Source: an uncultured Clostridia bacterium
GTDB taxonomy: Bacteria; Bacillota; Clostridia; Christensenellales; Borkfalkiaceae
Assembly (NCBI GenBank): GCA_947174955.1
Contig: CAMWKX010000057.1
Coordinates: forward strand, 1-7,363
Length of the DNA stretch: 7,363 bases
Direction: 5' to 3'
In this document: piece by piece, positions 6,181 through 7,363 of the stretch
How the letters are laid out: each line of letters starts with the position of its first letter
Numbering within the stretch: the first letter of the stretch is position 1
Translations under genes and position numbers: made by a program
Notes under the pieces: generated by a model
What the model was told of the DNA's origin: nothing
What the model saw: the letters and a program-made list of their open reading frames with translations, nothing else
The model's database searches: none

Positions 6181-6795
6181 TTATTTTACCAATTCAACGG
6201 CTTTCTTGGTAGCTTCCTTAATCTCTTCGGGAGTACCCTTCATCATCCAGCTGCCGCCGCAAGCGATAATCTTGTCGTAAGCGAGATATTCGAGGATATT
6301 GTCCGCCGAAATGCCGCCCGTGGGCATAATGTGCAGATAAGGGAACGCCGCGCAGATTGCCTTGATGGTCTTTAATCCGCCGTAGTTGGACGCGGGGAAG
6401 AATTTGAGCGTCGTCAGTCCCTTGGCGATTGCCGCCATTGCCTCGGTGGGAGTTACGATACCGGGCAGATACAGCATACCGTGCTCGGCGCAGCAGTCTG
6501 CAACCTCTTCGGAGAAGCCGGGGGATACGATAAACTTGGAACCCGCCGCAATAGCTCTTTCGCACTGGTCGCGGTTGATAACCGTGCCTGCGCCGACAAA
6601 CATTTCGGGGAACTTCTGCGTTGTCAGCTTGATAGCTTCCTCCGCGCAAGCCGTACGGAAGGTGATTTCCGCGCAGGGCAGGCCGCCGTCGATGAGCGCC
6701 TGCATCTTGGGCAGAGTTTCGTCTAATGAGTTGAGCACCACTACGGGTACAATCTTCATTTTCTTAATCTGTTCGATAATTTGTTCGTTGGTCAT
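6181..6795 (-). CDS. eda: 2-keto-3-deoxy-6-phosphogluconate / 2-keto-4-hydroxyglutarate aldolase
   Basis: This 204-residue class I aldolase should cleave KDPG to pyruvate and glyceraldehyde 3-phosphate, the last step of the Entner-Doudoroff pathway and of uronate (glucuronate/galacturonate) breakdown in the cytoplasm. The family TIM-barrel motifs are present in order: AEITFRT (42-48) with Glu43 and Arg47, VGAGTV (67-72), SPGF (91-94), PGIVTPTE (111-118), LKFFPA (130-135) with Schiff-base Lys131, PTGGI (158-162), and CGGSWM (179-184). These match E. coli Eda (Glu45, Arg49, Lys133) with an offset of two, and the length is normal. GGAGG (6806-6802) lies 6 bases before the start. No KDG kinase, dehydratase or uronate isomerase is next to it in this window, so the route it serves cannot be read from its neighbours. 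It is transcribed alone. Confidence 0.96.
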   Translation of the reverse strand: MTNEQIIEQIKKMKIVPVVVLNSLDETLPKMQALIDGGLPCAEITFRTACAEEAIKLTTQKFPEMFVGAGTVINRDQCERAIAAGSKFIVSPGFSEEVADCCAEHGMLYLPGIVTPTEAMAAIAKGLTTLKFFPASNYGGLKTIKAICAAFPYLHIMPTGGISADNILEYLAYDKIIACGGSWMMKGTPEEIKEATKKAVELVK

Positions 6796-6829
6796 AAATT
6801 GCCTCCATTAACTTTTATTTCCGAAATTT

Positions 6830-6858
6830 ATTATATCACCGCCCGTTCTATTTTGCAA
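6830..6858 (-). promoter_or_regulatory. eda: Promoter of eda
   Basis: On the minus strand TTGCAA (6858-6853), 17 bases, then a perfect TATAAT (6835-6830). The expected start near 6823 gives a leader of about 28 bases that contains the GGAGG site. The promoter lies downstream of the hairpin that closes the preceding gene, so eda is an independent unit. Confidence 0.78.
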
Positions 6859-6875
6859 TACCCAAAACAAAATTT

Positions 6876-6904
6876 GCCCCGCGCGTTTTGCAAACGCGCG
6901 GGGC
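6876..6904 (-). terminator. Intrinsic terminator of the helical-bundle protein gene
   Basis: GCCCCGCGCGTTT (6876-6888) pairs perfectly with AAACGCGCGGGGC (6892-6904): a 13-bp stem with a 3-base loop. It starts about 14 bases after the stop at 6919 on the minus strand and is followed by AAATTTTGTTTTG, so the T tract is displaced by three As. Confidence 0.8.
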
Positions 6905-6918
6905 TTTATTACCTTATA

Positions 6919-7359
6919 TTATAAATAAGTCTTTAACTTTTTCTCGAAGCCTTCCTCGATAGCAATCAGTTCGGTGAGAAGCGCTTTAACGTCGTTGTTC
7001 ATAATCTTTTCGCCGTCGGAAAGCGAGGTCTTCAATGAGGTTATGCCGTTTACGGTGCCCTTAATCATCATTTGGGCAACGTTCTGCTTGGAGTTGTCGG
7101 TCGCGGCGTTCATCTTGATTGCCGACCACATCATCGCCTTCTTTATGGGCGAGGGCTCCTTTAAATCGAGTTCGTAGCGGTTTGCAAGCTGCGCCGCCTG
7201 CGAACAGATTTTTTCGTATTCTTCGTGCTCTCTAAGAAGCTCTTCCTTAATATCCTCGTCCTCCACCGAAGGCAGAAGGTCGGTGATGGAAATCTGCGCA
7301 TACTGTGCGTTGCGGTAAATTTCGGCTAAAACTTCGCTGTCGCTTTTAAGATTGTCCAT
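6919..7359 (-). CDS. Conserved clostridial all-helical protein, possibly ferritin-like fold, unknown function
   Basis: This 146-residue protein is acidic and soluble, with no signal peptide or membrane segment. Its pattern predicts a bundle of four or five helices (about 8-29, 34-62, 70-98, 102-115 and 120-145). It resembles a small family I recall only as hypothetical proteins in clostridia, marked by ITDLLPSVEDED (25-36) and KMNAATDNSKQNVAQMMIKG (82-101). The helical layout, with Glu/His-rich stretches such as REHEEYE (43-49), recalls ferritin-like bundles, but the canonical paired ExxH iron-binding motifs are not seen, so metal binding is unproven. The start at 7359 is plausible but the ribosome binding site lies at the window edge and the frame is open upstream, so the N-terminus could be longer. 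It is closed by its own terminator before eda. Confidence 0.75.
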   Translation of the reverse strand: MDNLKSDSEVLAEIYRNAQYAQISITDLLPSVEDEDIKEELLREHEEYEKICSQAAQLANRYELDLKEPSPIKKAMMWSAIKMNAATDNSKQNVAQMMIKGTVNGITSLKTSLSDGEKIMNNDVKALLTELIAIEEGFEKKLKTYL

Positions 7360-7363
7360 TTTG

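Overview
The window looks like chromosomal DNA of a low-to-mid GC Bacillota (Firmicutes), most likely a gut clostridium. Support comes from the promoters (TTGACA/TTGACT-N17-TATAAT/TACAAT type), strong GGAGG-type ribosome binding sites, a YitT/DUF2179 membrane protein, a clostridial-style neopullulanase-like GH13 enzyme, and lipoproteins with Cys/His modules common in uncultured gut clostridia. A placement near Christensenellales is only a guess from the lipoprotein style.

Layout. Positions 1-1317 (minus) hold the N-terminal 439 codons of a cytoplasmic CBM34-GH13 alpha-glucan hydrolase that runs off the left edge. A short divergent promoter region (about 1318-1437) separates it from a plus-strand YitT-family membrane protein (1438-2400). 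A perfect GC-rich palindrome at 2416-2450 ends that gene and also faces the convergent minus-strand lipoprotein gene A (2475-4388). Next are a roughly 290-base AT-rich intergenic region with a consensus promoter and terminator, paralogous lipoprotein gene B (4683-6074), a KDPG/KHG aldolase gene eda (6181-6795), and a conserved clostridial helical-bundle protein of unknown function (6919-7359) at the right edge.

Transcription. Each complete minus-strand gene has its own recognisable promoter upstream and a GC-rich hairpin downstream, so the region reads as single-gene units rather than an operon. Three minus-strand terminators share the core GCCCCGCG. The eda terminator and the lipoprotein B promoter are packed against each other.

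Function. Two genes act in sugar catabolism: the GH13 enzyme on maltodextrin/pullulan-type glucans, and Eda on 2-keto-3-deoxy-6-phosphogluconate from uronate or Entner-Doudoroff routes. The two lipoproteins are cell-surface proteins of unknown function with nearly identical signal peptides, repeated Cys/His modules and beta-rich PPC-like modules. No mobile element, CRISPR array, tRNA or rRNA is visible. No clearly new multi-gene system is seen; the lipoprotein pair is the most unusual content.
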